Assembly (NCBI RefSeq): GCF_000381745.1
Contig: NZ_KB906970.1
Coordinates: forward strand, 62,001 to 126,000
Reading direction: 5' to 3'
DNA: 64,000 bases
DNA from: Psychromonas ossibalaenae ATCC BAA-1528
Lineage (GTDB): Bacteria > Pseudomonadota > Gammaproteobacteria > Enterobacterales > Psychromonadaceae
Part shown: positions 18,249 to 26,280 of the stretch, piece after piece
How positions within the stretch are numbered: position 1 is the stretch's first letter
Layout: each line of letters starts with the position of its first letter
Position numbers and translations under genes: made by a program
The notes under the pieces: generated by a model
Seen by the model: only the letters and a program-made list of their open reading frames with translations
Told to the model about the DNA's origin: nothing
Databases searched by the model: none

Positions 18249-20458
18249 GAGCCGCGAAAGACAGAATCAGACTGATCCTGGGTATTTCAGTGGTGACATT
18301 TTCACTGCTGCTGGTATTGGTAGTCGGTTATGGGCAGGCACTTAAAAGCTATGGCCAGCTGACGACCGATACGGTGATGGCACAGACCGAAGCCGCACGC
18401 TTAGGTATCGAGCAGATCTTGAATTCTGGTGTGCATCTGGATGATATTGCCGGCTTAAATCAGGTGCTGCAGCCGATAGTTGATTCTGATCCGTCGGTTA
18501 CCGGACTGCGCTTACTTTCTGCCGGCAAGCAGATCTATCTTTTCGGAGAAACGTCTGAATTCGACAGCAGTATTTCTATTCCCTTAAAAAATAAATTTAC
18601 CCAGGTTGGTACGCTGCAGCTGGTATTAAGCGATCAGCTGGTAGAAACCATGGTCAGTGAGCGTTTTCAACCGGCGCTGTGGTTAATTGTTATATTATTA
18701 GCAGTATTTATTGCCTGTGTACTTAAAAGTACCCGGCGAAGTGTGTATCTAAGCTGCTTTACAGCTGTTTTTTTAGCGATGTCGGTTAGTGTTATGATTC
18801 TGGTCGGCAGCCTCTATCGGGACGGCCTGCAGAGCAAAGCGCTGTCGCTGGCTGATGTAGTCAGCCAGCGTCTGGCACCGATTCTAATTCATCATGTTGA
18901 TCCGGATTATGTTTTCGGTATTGAGGTGATGCTGGATAATTTTCGCCAGACGAATCCTGATTTAGCTGAAATTGCTGTTTTTAATAATGGGAATATTGTG
19001 GCCGCCAGCCGACAGGGAAGCGCTCTGGTCGAGGGGCTTTCCAGCAGCGGTATGCTGGACTATTCTATTGCGACCTCTTTGTCGGGTGAAGTACGTCTGT
19101 CATACAAAGCTGAAATTGTTTTAGCACAATTACTGCGTACTTTAAAAAACTTTGCAGTACTGTTTTTTGCCTGCGGACTAGTGTGTTTTGCATTTATCCG
19201 TTTACTTAGCGGAGAGACAAAACGTCATCATAATGAACAGGTATTAGAGCGTATTAAACCACTATTTCTCGGGGCGGTACTGATGGAGTCTTTAATGGCG
19301 CCTATTATGCCTCAATTTATGAGTTCAGCCGCGCAGTCGGTCGGGTTAGATGCGGGCGCTTCATCGATTTTTTTCAGTATTTATTTTCTTAGTTTTGCAT
19401 TAACCCTGTTACCGGCCGCCAGGCTGATTGAAGTGTATGATATCCGGCGTGTACTGATCTGCGGTATTTTATTGTCGAGTCTCGGCTGTGCTGTGCTGAT
19501 TTTTGACTGGGGATTAACCAGTATATTATTTGCCCGGCTGATATCCGGTATGGGACAGGCGCTGATATTTATCACTGTGCAGGGCTATATACTGCGTTTT
19601 AGCGACCAGTCGAATAAAACCCAGGCCGCCGGGATTATCGTCTTTTGTTTTAATGCCGGTTTTATTGCCGGCGTTGCTATCGGTGCACTGTTGGCAGACT
19701 ATCTTGGGGATCAGGGAACCTTTGCCTTAGCGGCAGTTATCGGTATGCTGATGAGTCTGCTTAGTTTTGCGCTGCCGTCAATGCAGGCCGCAAAAAAACG
19801 CGTCGATGCAGTAGGCAGGCATGTCGTTGAGATGGCCTTTGACTCTTGGCGTTTAATAAAAATTCCCGCTTTTTTACGTACCATGCTGCTGGTGGGCATT
19901 CCCACCAAAATGGCGTTAACTGGTATCGTTGTTTTTGCTGTGCCTTTACTGCTGGCTGAGCGTGGTATAAGTAAAGAGATTATCGGACAGGTACTGATGT
20001 CCTATGCGGCTGTTGTGTTATTAGTGAGCCATAAAGCCGGTCCCTGGGTGGATAAACTCGGCAGCAGTAAAAAAGCATTAAGTCTTGGTAATCTTTTGGC
20101 AGGTCTGGCGTTAGTCGTGCTGGCGTACTCGGTTTTGATGGTGCAGAGCTGGCAGATGATCACCCTAATGAGCCTGTCTATGATGGCGCTGGGGTTTGCC
20201 CACGGTTTGATAAACGCCCCGGTTGTGACACATGTTGTGGTTAATACAGCGGACCGTGTCGACAGCGACTCGGTTGTTGCGGCTACCTATCGTTTTCTGG
20301 AAAGAATTGGTCATGTCTCCGGCGCGGTTATTGTTGCTCATCTGCTGTTATGGTTTGGAGCTCAGAAAGCGATGCTTATGCTGGCTGCTTTCTTTATTTT
20401 TGCATCGGTATTATTTACTGTTTTTGATAAACAGGCGCTTAAGGAAGTTTACTTATGA
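18245..20458 (+). CDS. Sensor-MFS fusion membrane protein
   Basis: A 737-residue inner-membrane protein in two parts. Residues 1-320 resemble a sensor: a membrane segment at about 10-30, a periplasmic loop to about 140, two membrane segments around 141-190, a second periplasmic loop at about 191-295, and another membrane segment at about 298-318. Residues about 330-737 are a 12-segment major-facilitator transporter (ARLISGMGQALIFI; GFNAG-like FCFNAGFIAGVAIGALLADYLG). The sensor half has no kinase or cyclase domain, so it may gate the transporter directly. It is coupled by ATGA overlaps to the ATP-grasp gene before it and the binding-protein gene after it. The substrate is unknown. Confidence 0.85.
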   Translation: MRAAKDRIRLILGISVVTFSLLLVLVVGYGQALKSYGQLTTDTVMAQTEAARLGIEQILNSGVHLDDIAGLNQVLQPIVDSDPSVTGLRLLSAGKQIYLFGETSEFDSSISIPLKNKFTQVGTLQLVLSDQLVETMVSERFQPALWLIVILLAVFIACVLKSTRRSVYLSCFTAVFLAMSVSVMILVGSLYRDGLQSKALSLADVVSQRLAPILIHHVDPDYVFGIEVMLDNFRQTNPDLAEIAVFNNGNIVAASRQGSALVEGLSSSGMLDYSIATSLSGEVRLSYKAEIVLAQLLRTLKNFAVLFFACGLVCFAFIRLLSGETKRHHNEQVLERIKPLFLGAVLMESLMAPIMPQFMSSAAQSVGLDAGASSIFFSIYFLSFALTLLPAARLIEVYDIRRVLICGILLSSLGCAVLIFDWGLTSILFARLISGMGQALIFITVQGYILRFSDQSNKTQAAGIIVFCFNAGFIAGVAIGALLADYLGDQGTFALAAVIGMLMSLLSFALPSMQAAKKRVDAVGRHVVEMAFDSWRLIKIPAFLRTMLLVGIPTKMALTGIVVFAVPLLLAERGISKEIIGQVLMSYAAVVLLVSHKAGPWVDKLGSSKKALSLGNLLAGLALVVLAYSVLMVQSWQMITLMSLSMMALGFAHGLINAPVVTHVVVNTADRVDSDSVVAATYRFLERIGHVSGAVIVAHLLLWFGAQKAMLMLAAFFIFASVLFTVFDKQALKEVYL

Positions 20459-21609
20459 TCCGGGGGCTTGTGATCTTTGTTTTACTGTGCTGTTCAAGTC
20501 TTCTTAGCGCGGCTCCTTGGCCGAGCTGGCTTGGTGATGACTTAAAGCCGCAAAAGGGCAGTCACTGGCAGATAGAAACCACTGCTGAAGGGGTTGAGTT
20601 CATGCCCGCAAGGTCAGCGCCGACTATATTGATGGTCGTCTCTCGTAAGGCTGACTCCTATGATACGGCTTTAAAAACGCTGCTGGCAATCTATGCACGG
20701 GAGCTGCCGCAGGCGCATATAGTGGTGCGGCTGCTGCCGGTTGAGGCTGCCTCTGTTAATTCTGCACGTTTAATTTCTATGCTCAAAAAAGCCGAGTCGA
20801 ATGTAGATTTGATTTACAGCATAGGCTCAAAAGCAACGGTTGCCCTGCGCAGGGTTTACAGTGGAGGAAAAATTCCAGTGGTATCGGTTAACGCAAAAGA
20901 TCCGGTTTTGCTGGGTCTGATTGAAAATGAGCTGGGCTCGGGTGATAACTTTGCTTTTACCTCGTTGAATTTACCGGCACCGATCACATTAAGATACATG
21001 AAGCGCTTTAAACCGTCGCTTAAACAAATAGGCGTGTTATATGCTAAAAGCAACCAGAGTGCTTATGCGACGCAGTACCTGCCTTTGAAAAAAACAGCCG
21101 AACAACAGGGCATAAAAATTACAGCTGTTGTTGTTGAGCAGAATGATCCCTCTCTTACCTTAGAGGTGTCCATGAAGCGGGCTATCAAGGAACTGAAGGA
21201 AGATGATCCGTCCTTGACTAACAGTATTTTATGGCTGACCGGCAGCTCAAGTTTATTAGTTCGAATGCAGGAAATTAACTTTCATGCCGGGGAGCTTGCG
21301 GTCCTTTCAGCTGTACCGGATGTCGTGAACAGCGGTCCGGACAGCGCTCTGATGTCCTTTGGTGTCAGCTTTGTTAATAATGCGCATCAGGCCGGCTTAT
21401 ACGGATTACAGATATTATCAGGCAGGACTGCTCCCGGAGATTTACCGGTCGGTCAGATATCGCCGCCGGATATTGCGATTAGTTTTGCACAGGCACAGCG
21501 TATAAATCAGAAAATACCCTTTGTTTTAATGGAAATGGCCAGTGATGTTTACGGCAGTCAAGGCACAGTTATTCGTTCCCAGGGGGAATCTATGCAGGAG
21601 CAACAATGA
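20455..21609 (+). CDS. ABC-type periplasmic substrate-binding protein (ABC_sub_bind family)
   Basis: A 384-residue exported protein with a short signal peptide (LVIFVLLCCSSLLSAAP) and the fold of the ABC_sub_bind family (PF04392, TrpX-like): LIYSIGSKATVALRRV, IPVVSVNAKDPVLLGLIEN, the hinge region LKQIGVLYAKSNQSAYATQY, and VLSAVPDVVNSGPDSALMSFGVSF. Family members bind aromatic amino acids or related ligands for uptake systems. No permease or ATPase partner is encoded nearby; the coupled sensor-MFS protein may be the partner. It overlaps its neighbours on both sides by four bases. Confidence 0.85.
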   Translation: MIRGLVIFVLLCCSSLLSAAPWPSWLGDDLKPQKGSHWQIETTAEGVEFMPARSAPTILMVVSRKADSYDTALKTLLAIYARELPQAHIVVRLLPVEAASVNSARLISMLKKAESNVDLIYSIGSKATVALRRVYSGGKIPVVSVNAKDPVLLGLIENELGSGDNFAFTSLNLPAPITLRYMKRFKPSLKQIGVLYAKSNQSAYATQYLPLKKTAEQQGIKITAVVVEQNDPSLTLEVSMKRAIKELKEDDPSLTNSILWLTGSSSLLVRMQEINFHAGELAVLSAVPDVVNSGPDSALMSFGVSFVNNAHQAGLYGLQILSGRTAPGDLPVGQISPPDIAISFAQAQRINQKIPFVLMEMASDVYGSQGTVIRSQGESMQEQQ

Positions 21610-22337
21610 GTTCAAATCAGCTGTTAACAAGCAGTTACTTTCGCTTGATGCTGGCCGTTCTGTTAAGTGCGGCAGGCAGCTTTAACGTTTATAGTGAAAT
21701 CCGTCCGGAGCGCTTGTTACTGGCCACACAGGAGTGGCGCCCGTATCAGTATATTGCTGACGGAAAAATGCAGGGGCCGGGTATTGAAAAGCTGAAATGT
21801 ATAATGAAAGTGTTAAAGCAGCCTTATCAGATTACCATGAGCGATTGGGATAAAGCCCAAATTTCAGTTGAAATCGGTGAGCAGCATGCTTTCTTTCTGG
21901 CATCACAAAACGCCGTGCGTGATAAGTATGCAGATTATTCGTCACCGGTAATGAAACAAGTATGGAGCTGGTACACTCTGTCTGATTCCATGGATACACA
22001 AAGCGATATATTTAAAGAGAAAGTGGCTGTAACAGCTATCTTCGGCTCAAATAAATGGCTGTGGCTGCATAAAGCGGGTTATCGGGTCGAGAAAAAACCA
22101 CGTCGTTCAACGACATTAATTGAACTGTTATTAGCCGGTGAGGTAAGGGCTGTGCTGGCTAATGACTTTGTTATGGAAGACGCAATAAAAACATTAGGGG
22201 TTAGTCACCGGGCAATTACCCGGCAGATATTAAAAGAAAAACCCCTGGGGGCTTATTTTTCAAAGAAATTCACTAAGCAGTATCCGCTTTTTTTAAGTGA
22301 GTTTAATCAAGCCATTACACAATGTGAGGAGAGGTAA
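21606..22337 (+). CDS. Periplasmic solute-binding protein, family 3-like
   Basis: A 243-residue exported protein. After a signal peptide (FRLMLAVLLSAAGSFNVYS) it shows the type 3 (amino-acid/PBPb) fold: LLLATQEWRPYQYIADGKMQGPGIEKLKC described in part, a DWDKAQISVEIGEQHAFFLAS segment, and a C-terminal FTKQYPLFLSEFNQAI helix. It is the second binding protein in the coupled block and again has no ABC permease. It might deliver a ligand signal to the sensor half of the MFS fusion. Its stop is one base from the FHA gene start. Confidence 0.82.
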   Translation: MSSNQLLTSSYFRLMLAVLLSAAGSFNVYSEIRPERLLLATQEWRPYQYIADGKMQGPGIEKLKCIMKVLKQPYQITMSDWDKAQISVEIGEQHAFFLASQNAVRDKYADYSSPVMKQVWSWYTLSDSMDTQSDIFKEKVAVTAIFGSNKWLWLHKAGYRVEKKPRRSTTLIELLLAGEVRAVLANDFVMEDAIKTLGVSHRAITRQILKEKPLGAYFSKKFTKQYPLFLSEFNQAITQCEER

Positions 22338-22338
22338 T

Positions 22339-23322
22339 ATGCCGTTATCACTGAAGATTATAAGCTCTCCTGATGGAGAACCGATTGCCGAGTGGAATAA
22401 AAATTTCCCTGAAACCGGAGGCAGTATCGGCCGTTCTTACGGTACAACCATGCAGTTATCAGATGCCTCAGTATCGTTGTCCGGCACGCATGCGGTTATC
22501 AACAGAAGCAGCCGTGGCTATCAGATAATGGACGTCAGCACTAACGGTCTGTTTATTAACGGTAACCACCAGCCTTTAGGCAAAAATAACAGTGCTGCTT
22601 TAAATGATGGTGATGTGCTTGATTTAGGCCCGTACCGGTTGATGGTATCCTGTTTTGTGCCTGATCAGGCGTCAGCAAAAACAGCAGAGGCGGAAAGACC
22701 GTCTTCTTTAGGTGCGTGGGAGCATGATCCCTTTTCTTCGGATTTGTCGACCGCTTATAAGCAGCCGGATGCGGCACAGGAAACCCGTGAAACATCTGCC
22801 GATTTATCATTTGCAGCTGTAGATGACAGTGTCGAAGCTGATCCGTTTTCTGACTTTGAAGGTGAAGCCCCGCTGCAGATGAATACTATTCAGGTTAACA
22901 ATTTCAATGATGACTATTTTGATGATGATCCCTTTGCATCTGAGGATAGCGAGGCATCTGCAGTAGAGCCGCCGGCCGTAGAGCCTCTCAGCAGCATGCC
23001 GCCGCGGCTGCAGCGTGAACTTTCTCCCTCGGATCTGCTTGGGGCAGAGCAGGCAGTTGTTATGCCGGCCAATCAGCAGGATATTATGCTCCAGGCTGCA
23101 GAAATGGCTTTTGCCCGGGTAATGGAAGAGATGGCTCCGAGTAATATTGAAGATATGTTCAATGATCTGACCCGTCCGGGTTTTTTCAGCCGTAAGCCTG
23201 ATTATTGGAATATGTATAAGCGTTACTTCCAGCGCCAGCAGGGAACTCAGGACTGGCAGTTGAAGTTTAAAGCTTATTTTAGCGAAAGTTTACGCATCAA
23301 GCAGTTACGCGGGGAGAAGTGA
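22339..23322 (+). CDS. tagH: FHA-domain T6SS protein (TagH/ImpI/VasC-like)
   Basis: A 327-residue protein with an N-terminal FHA phosphothreonine-binding domain (about residues 20-105: GGSIGRSYGTTMQLSDAS, SGTHAVI, STNGLFINGN), an acidic low-complexity linker (SDFEGE, DDYFDDDPFASEDSE) and a C-terminal TagH-type domain (MAFARVMEEMAPSNIEDMFND, described in part). FHA proteins tune T6SS assembly by binding phosphorylated partners. I chose the ATG at 22339, which has a clear gaggagag site and gives the proper FHA N-terminus; an upstream start at 22297 would run inside the preceding gene. No PpkA/PppA pair lies in the operon. Confidence 0.9.
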   Translation: MPLSLKIISSPDGEPIAEWNKNFPETGGSIGRSYGTTMQLSDASVSLSGTHAVINRSSRGYQIMDVSTNGLFINGNHQPLGKNNSAALNDGDVLDLGPYRLMVSCFVPDQASAKTAEAERPSSLGAWEHDPFSSDLSTAYKQPDAAQETRETSADLSFAAVDDSVEADPFSDFEGEAPLQMNTIQVNNFNDDYFDDDPFASEDSEASAVEPPAVEPLSSMPPRLQRELSPSDLLGAEQAVVMPANQQDIMLQAAEMAFARVMEEMAPSNIEDMFNDLTRPGFFSRKPDYWNMYKRYFQRQQGTQDWQLKFKAYFSESLRIKQLRGEK

Positions 23323-23323
23323 T

Positions 23324-23797
23324 ATGACTAAACAGCTCTTAATCGCCGCCACCGCGCTTTCTCTGGCCGCCTGCAGCTCTTTAGCATTCTGGAAAGATGA
23401 TGCACCGCTGCAGATGCAGGTGAATATTGAAGCCGCCAATAATATCAATCCGAATATTGACAGCCTGGCCTCGCCGTTAGAAATACGTATTTATCAGCTA
23501 AAGGACAGCGAAGCATTTAATCAGGCTGTTTTTATTGATCTGTATAACGATGATCAGGGCGTATTAAAAGCGGACTTATTATCGAAACGTAATTTAGACA
23601 GTCTGCTGCCCGCTGAAAAACGTCAGGTAACACTGCCCCTTATTACAGAAACAAAATTCGTTGCTGTGATCGCCGCCTTTTCCGACTACCGAAAGGCAAA
23701 AAGTAAAGCGATAGTGCAGATTGAGCCGGGCAAACCGGCTTCTGTTGATGTCAGAATAGACGGCATTAATGTAAGTATTACCGGTCAAGAGGACTAA
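23324..23797 (+). CDS. tssJ: T6SS outer-membrane lipoprotein TssJ (VasD)
   Basis: A 157-residue lipoprotein: a signal peptide ends in the lipobox LAAC with Cys17, followed by SSLAFWKDD. The mature part is the transthyretin-like TssJ fold (SPLEIRIYQLKDSEAFNQA; LPLITETKFVAVIAAFSDYR). TssJ anchors the TssL-TssM complex to the outer membrane. It follows the FHA gene by one base, with a strong ggggag site, and precedes tssK by six bases. Confidence 0.95.
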   Translation: MTKQLLIAATALSLAACSSLAFWKDDAPLQMQVNIEAANNINPNIDSLASPLEIRIYQLKDSEAFNQAVFIDLYNDDQGVLKADLLSKRNLDSLLPAEKRQVTLPLITETKFVAVIAAFSDYRKAKSKAIVQIEPGKPASVDVRIDGINVSITGQED

Positions 23798-23803
23798 CCC
23801 ATA

Positions 23804-25126
23804 ATGGATAAGAAAAAAGTAGTTTGGTCTGAAGGTATGTTTTTGAGCCCGCAGCATTTCCAGCAGCAGGAGCGTTATCTGGAAGGATTTGTAAAAGATT
23901 ATCGTGATCTTCTGACTCCCAAGCGTTACGGTCTGGCTGAACTGCAGTTTGATAAGCCACTGAGCAAGATCGGAAAAGTGGGTATCAAAAGTGCGGCAGG
24001 TTTATTTCCCGACGGTACGCCCTTTACTATTCAAAGCGGATTAGCGCTTGATATTCCTTCCAGCACCAATGATAAATTAGTTTATCTTGCGCTGCCTATT
24101 TATCGTCCGGGTGTGGTTGATATCGGTAATGAGCAGGATAAGCACCGGCGTTTTCACCGTCTGGAACATAATATTTTTGATAACAGCCGGGATCATAGTG
24201 AAGCGCTGCAGCTGGAGCTTGCCGATTTAAATATTGAGCTGAAATTAGAAGGCGATGATCTGCAGGACTATACGCTTATTCCGATTGCTCATGTTGCTGA
24301 ACATAAATCCGATGGTGAAGTCGTACTCAATAAAGCTTTTATACCTGTCAGCCTCTATTTTACGGTTTGTGATTATCTGCAGGATAATGTTAATGATCTT
24401 TATGCGCAGATGCAGTACCGGGCAAAAAGTATTTCACAACGCCTGCAGGTCGAGTCTGCCAGTAAAAGTCATCAGGCATTGATTCGTGATTATCTGTGGC
24501 TGCAGGCTTTAGGGCGCTGGTTACCGACGATTAAACACTGGCTGGATCTCGGTACGCAGACACCGCAGAATATTTATTATGAATGTTTAAAAATTGTCGG
24601 GGAGATGCAGGGGCTGGAAGGTAAAATGCCTCAAGAATACGATGCCTGGGACGAAGGGGGTTTGTATACACTGTTTTCGGTGCTCTTTTCGGATATCCAT
24701 ATTTTACTGCGTGAAGTGCAGTTAGACAATCTGACAACCTTAGTCTGGGATACCAGTCTTTTTGAAAAACGCCGTTTATTAAGAACCATGGTGCAGGACA
24801 GAGGTTTGTTTAATGCGGGACGTTTTGTGCTGGTGGTGACCTCTTCCCTTGGCGCGGTGAAATTAAGTGAGCAGTTCCCGCTGGTGAGCAAACTGGCCGG
24901 CAACGGCGTAATCGCGGAACTGGTGCGTAATGCTCTTTCTGGTGTGCCTTTACGGGCTTTACCCGTACCGCCTTCTGAGTTAAAAGCGCGCAGTGATGCC
25001 GCTTATTTTGAAATAGATACTCAATCGTCTTTATGGCAGGAGTTAATTCAGAAAGATGAGCCGATCGCACTGCATGTTGACAGTCGTATTGGTGAGCTTG
25101 ATATTGAATTTTTTGTAATTCGTTAG
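23804..25126 (+). CDS. tssK: T6SS baseplate-membrane connector TssK
   Basis: A 440-residue TssK of normal size. The start is diagnostic (KKVVWSEGMFLSPQHFQQQERYLE, described in part), as are YGLAELQFD, LALPIYRPG, and the C-terminal receptor-binding-like domain with LGAVKLSEQFPLVSKLAG and LRALPVPPSEL. TssK trimers join the TssE-F-G wedges to the TssJ-L-M membrane complex. It lies in the usual order tssJ-K-L-M. Confidence 0.97.
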   Translation: MDKKKVVWSEGMFLSPQHFQQQERYLEGFVKDYRDLLTPKRYGLAELQFDKPLSKIGKVGIKSAAGLFPDGTPFTIQSGLALDIPSSTNDKLVYLALPIYRPGVVDIGNEQDKHRRFHRLEHNIFDNSRDHSEALQLELADLNIELKLEGDDLQDYTLIPIAHVAEHKSDGEVVLNKAFIPVSLYFTVCDYLQDNVNDLYAQMQYRAKSISQRLQVESASKSHQALIRDYLWLQALGRWLPTIKHWLDLGTQTPQNIYYECLKIVGEMQGLEGKMPQEYDAWDEGGLYTLFSVLFSDIHILLREVQLDNLTTLVWDTSLFEKRRLLRTMVQDRGLFNAGRFVLVVTSSLGAVKLSEQFPLVSKLAGNGVIAELVRNALSGVPLRALPVPPSELKARSDAAYFEIDTQSSLWQELIQKDEPIALHVDSRIGELDIEFFVIR

Positions 25127-25137
25127 AGGTTAAGTGC

Positions 25138-26280
25138 ATGACATCACTATTTAATGAACAAAAGACAATTGTGATCAACCGGGCACAGCCTTCTGCTCAG
25201 GCGACTCCGGAGAAAGCTGCCGCATCACTGGATCTAAGCGGTATTCAAAACCTGATTGAAAATCTGCACATCTACGGTAATCCGCTGCTGAATGCAGGCA
25301 GTGAGCTGTTAGCCCTGCTGGTCAGTCTGCCCAGACAGCTGTCTCCGCTTGATATTGATGTTTTTCGGCAGAAATTATTTGATGCTATTGCTGACTTTAA
25401 ACGGCGTGGTTTGTTTCTTGATTATCACCCCAGCGTGATAGAGAAAAGCTGTTTTGTGCTTTGTGCCGCTTTTGATGAAACAATTTTATATACTGCCTGG
25501 GGGGAGAAATCCCGCTGGGAGAATCACTCCCTGCTGAGTAAGATATTTAATCAGCGTAACGGCGGGGAAGTGTTTTTTACTCTGCTGGAGCAGGCGCGCC
25601 GTCAGCCGGCCAAACTGGTTGATTTTCTAGAGCTGCAGTATGTATTGATGAAGCTGGGCTTTCTTGGTAAATACCGCCATTGCGAGCATAACAAAATATA
25701 CGAACTGCAGTCTGAACTGCACACGGTCATTCGTCATTTTCGAGACGAATCCGAATTATCTGTACCTAAACCCCCTGAGATGCCGGTTGTAAAAAAACCA
25801 TGGTGCTTTATCGGTGTACCGAAACTGCTGTTGATCGGTCTACTCATTATTTTTGGCTCATATTTGTTTTCAGAGTACTGGTATAACAACCGCAGTGCAT
25901 CAACACTGCTTGCTTTTACCTCTCTGGATATGGACGGGTTTATTCACAGTACCCAGAAGGATGATGTTGTTTATATCAGCACGGCAGAAGATATCGGCCT
26001 CAGCAAGGATGATTCTGCTGTGTTGGATGTAGATAAAACAACCGCCATACCTGTTAAGTGGGATATTTTACTGGCTGTTTTTTCAAATTCTTCAGATGCA
26101 CAGCGCTTAGCGAAGGAACTAAAAGAAGCCGGATATCATGTGAAAATAAATGAGACAGCTGCGGGTACGGAACTGCTTCTGCCGGATAAAACCGACTTTT
26201 CTAAAGCTAAAGCACTTAAAAATGAGCTGAATATTCGTTTTGGTCTTAATGCTTCAGTACGTAAAAACAGACAACAATAG
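25138..26280 (+). CDS. tssL: T6SS membrane protein TssL with C-terminal extension
   Basis: A 380-residue TssL/DotU. The cytoplasmic DotU hook domain runs to about residue 210 (NPLLNAGSELLALLVSLP, AAFDETILYTAWGEKSRWE, ELQYVLMKLGFLGKYR). A single membrane helix follows at about 223-243, and the periplasmic part ends in an SPOR-like segment (ILLAVFSNSSDAQRLAKELK, described in part). Such an extension would place a possible peptidoglycan-contacting module in the periplasm, as in extended TssL proteins. The stop overlaps the GTG start of tssM by one base. Confidence 0.94.
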   Translation: MTSLFNEQKTIVINRAQPSAQATPEKAAASLDLSGIQNLIENLHIYGNPLLNAGSELLALLVSLPRQLSPLDIDVFRQKLFDAIADFKRRGLFLDYHPSVIEKSCFVLCAAFDETILYTAWGEKSRWENHSLLSKIFNQRNGGEVFFTLLEQARRQPAKLVDFLELQYVLMKLGFLGKYRHCEHNKIYELQSELHTVIRHFRDESELSVPKPPEMPVVKKPWCFIGVPKLLLIGLLIIFGSYLFSEYWYNNRSASTLLAFTSLDMDGFIHSTQKDDVVYISTAEDIGLSKDDSAVLDVDKTTAIPVKWDILLAVFSNSSDAQRLAKELKEAGYHVKINETAAGTELLLPDKTDFSKAKALKNELNIRFGLNASVRKNRQQ

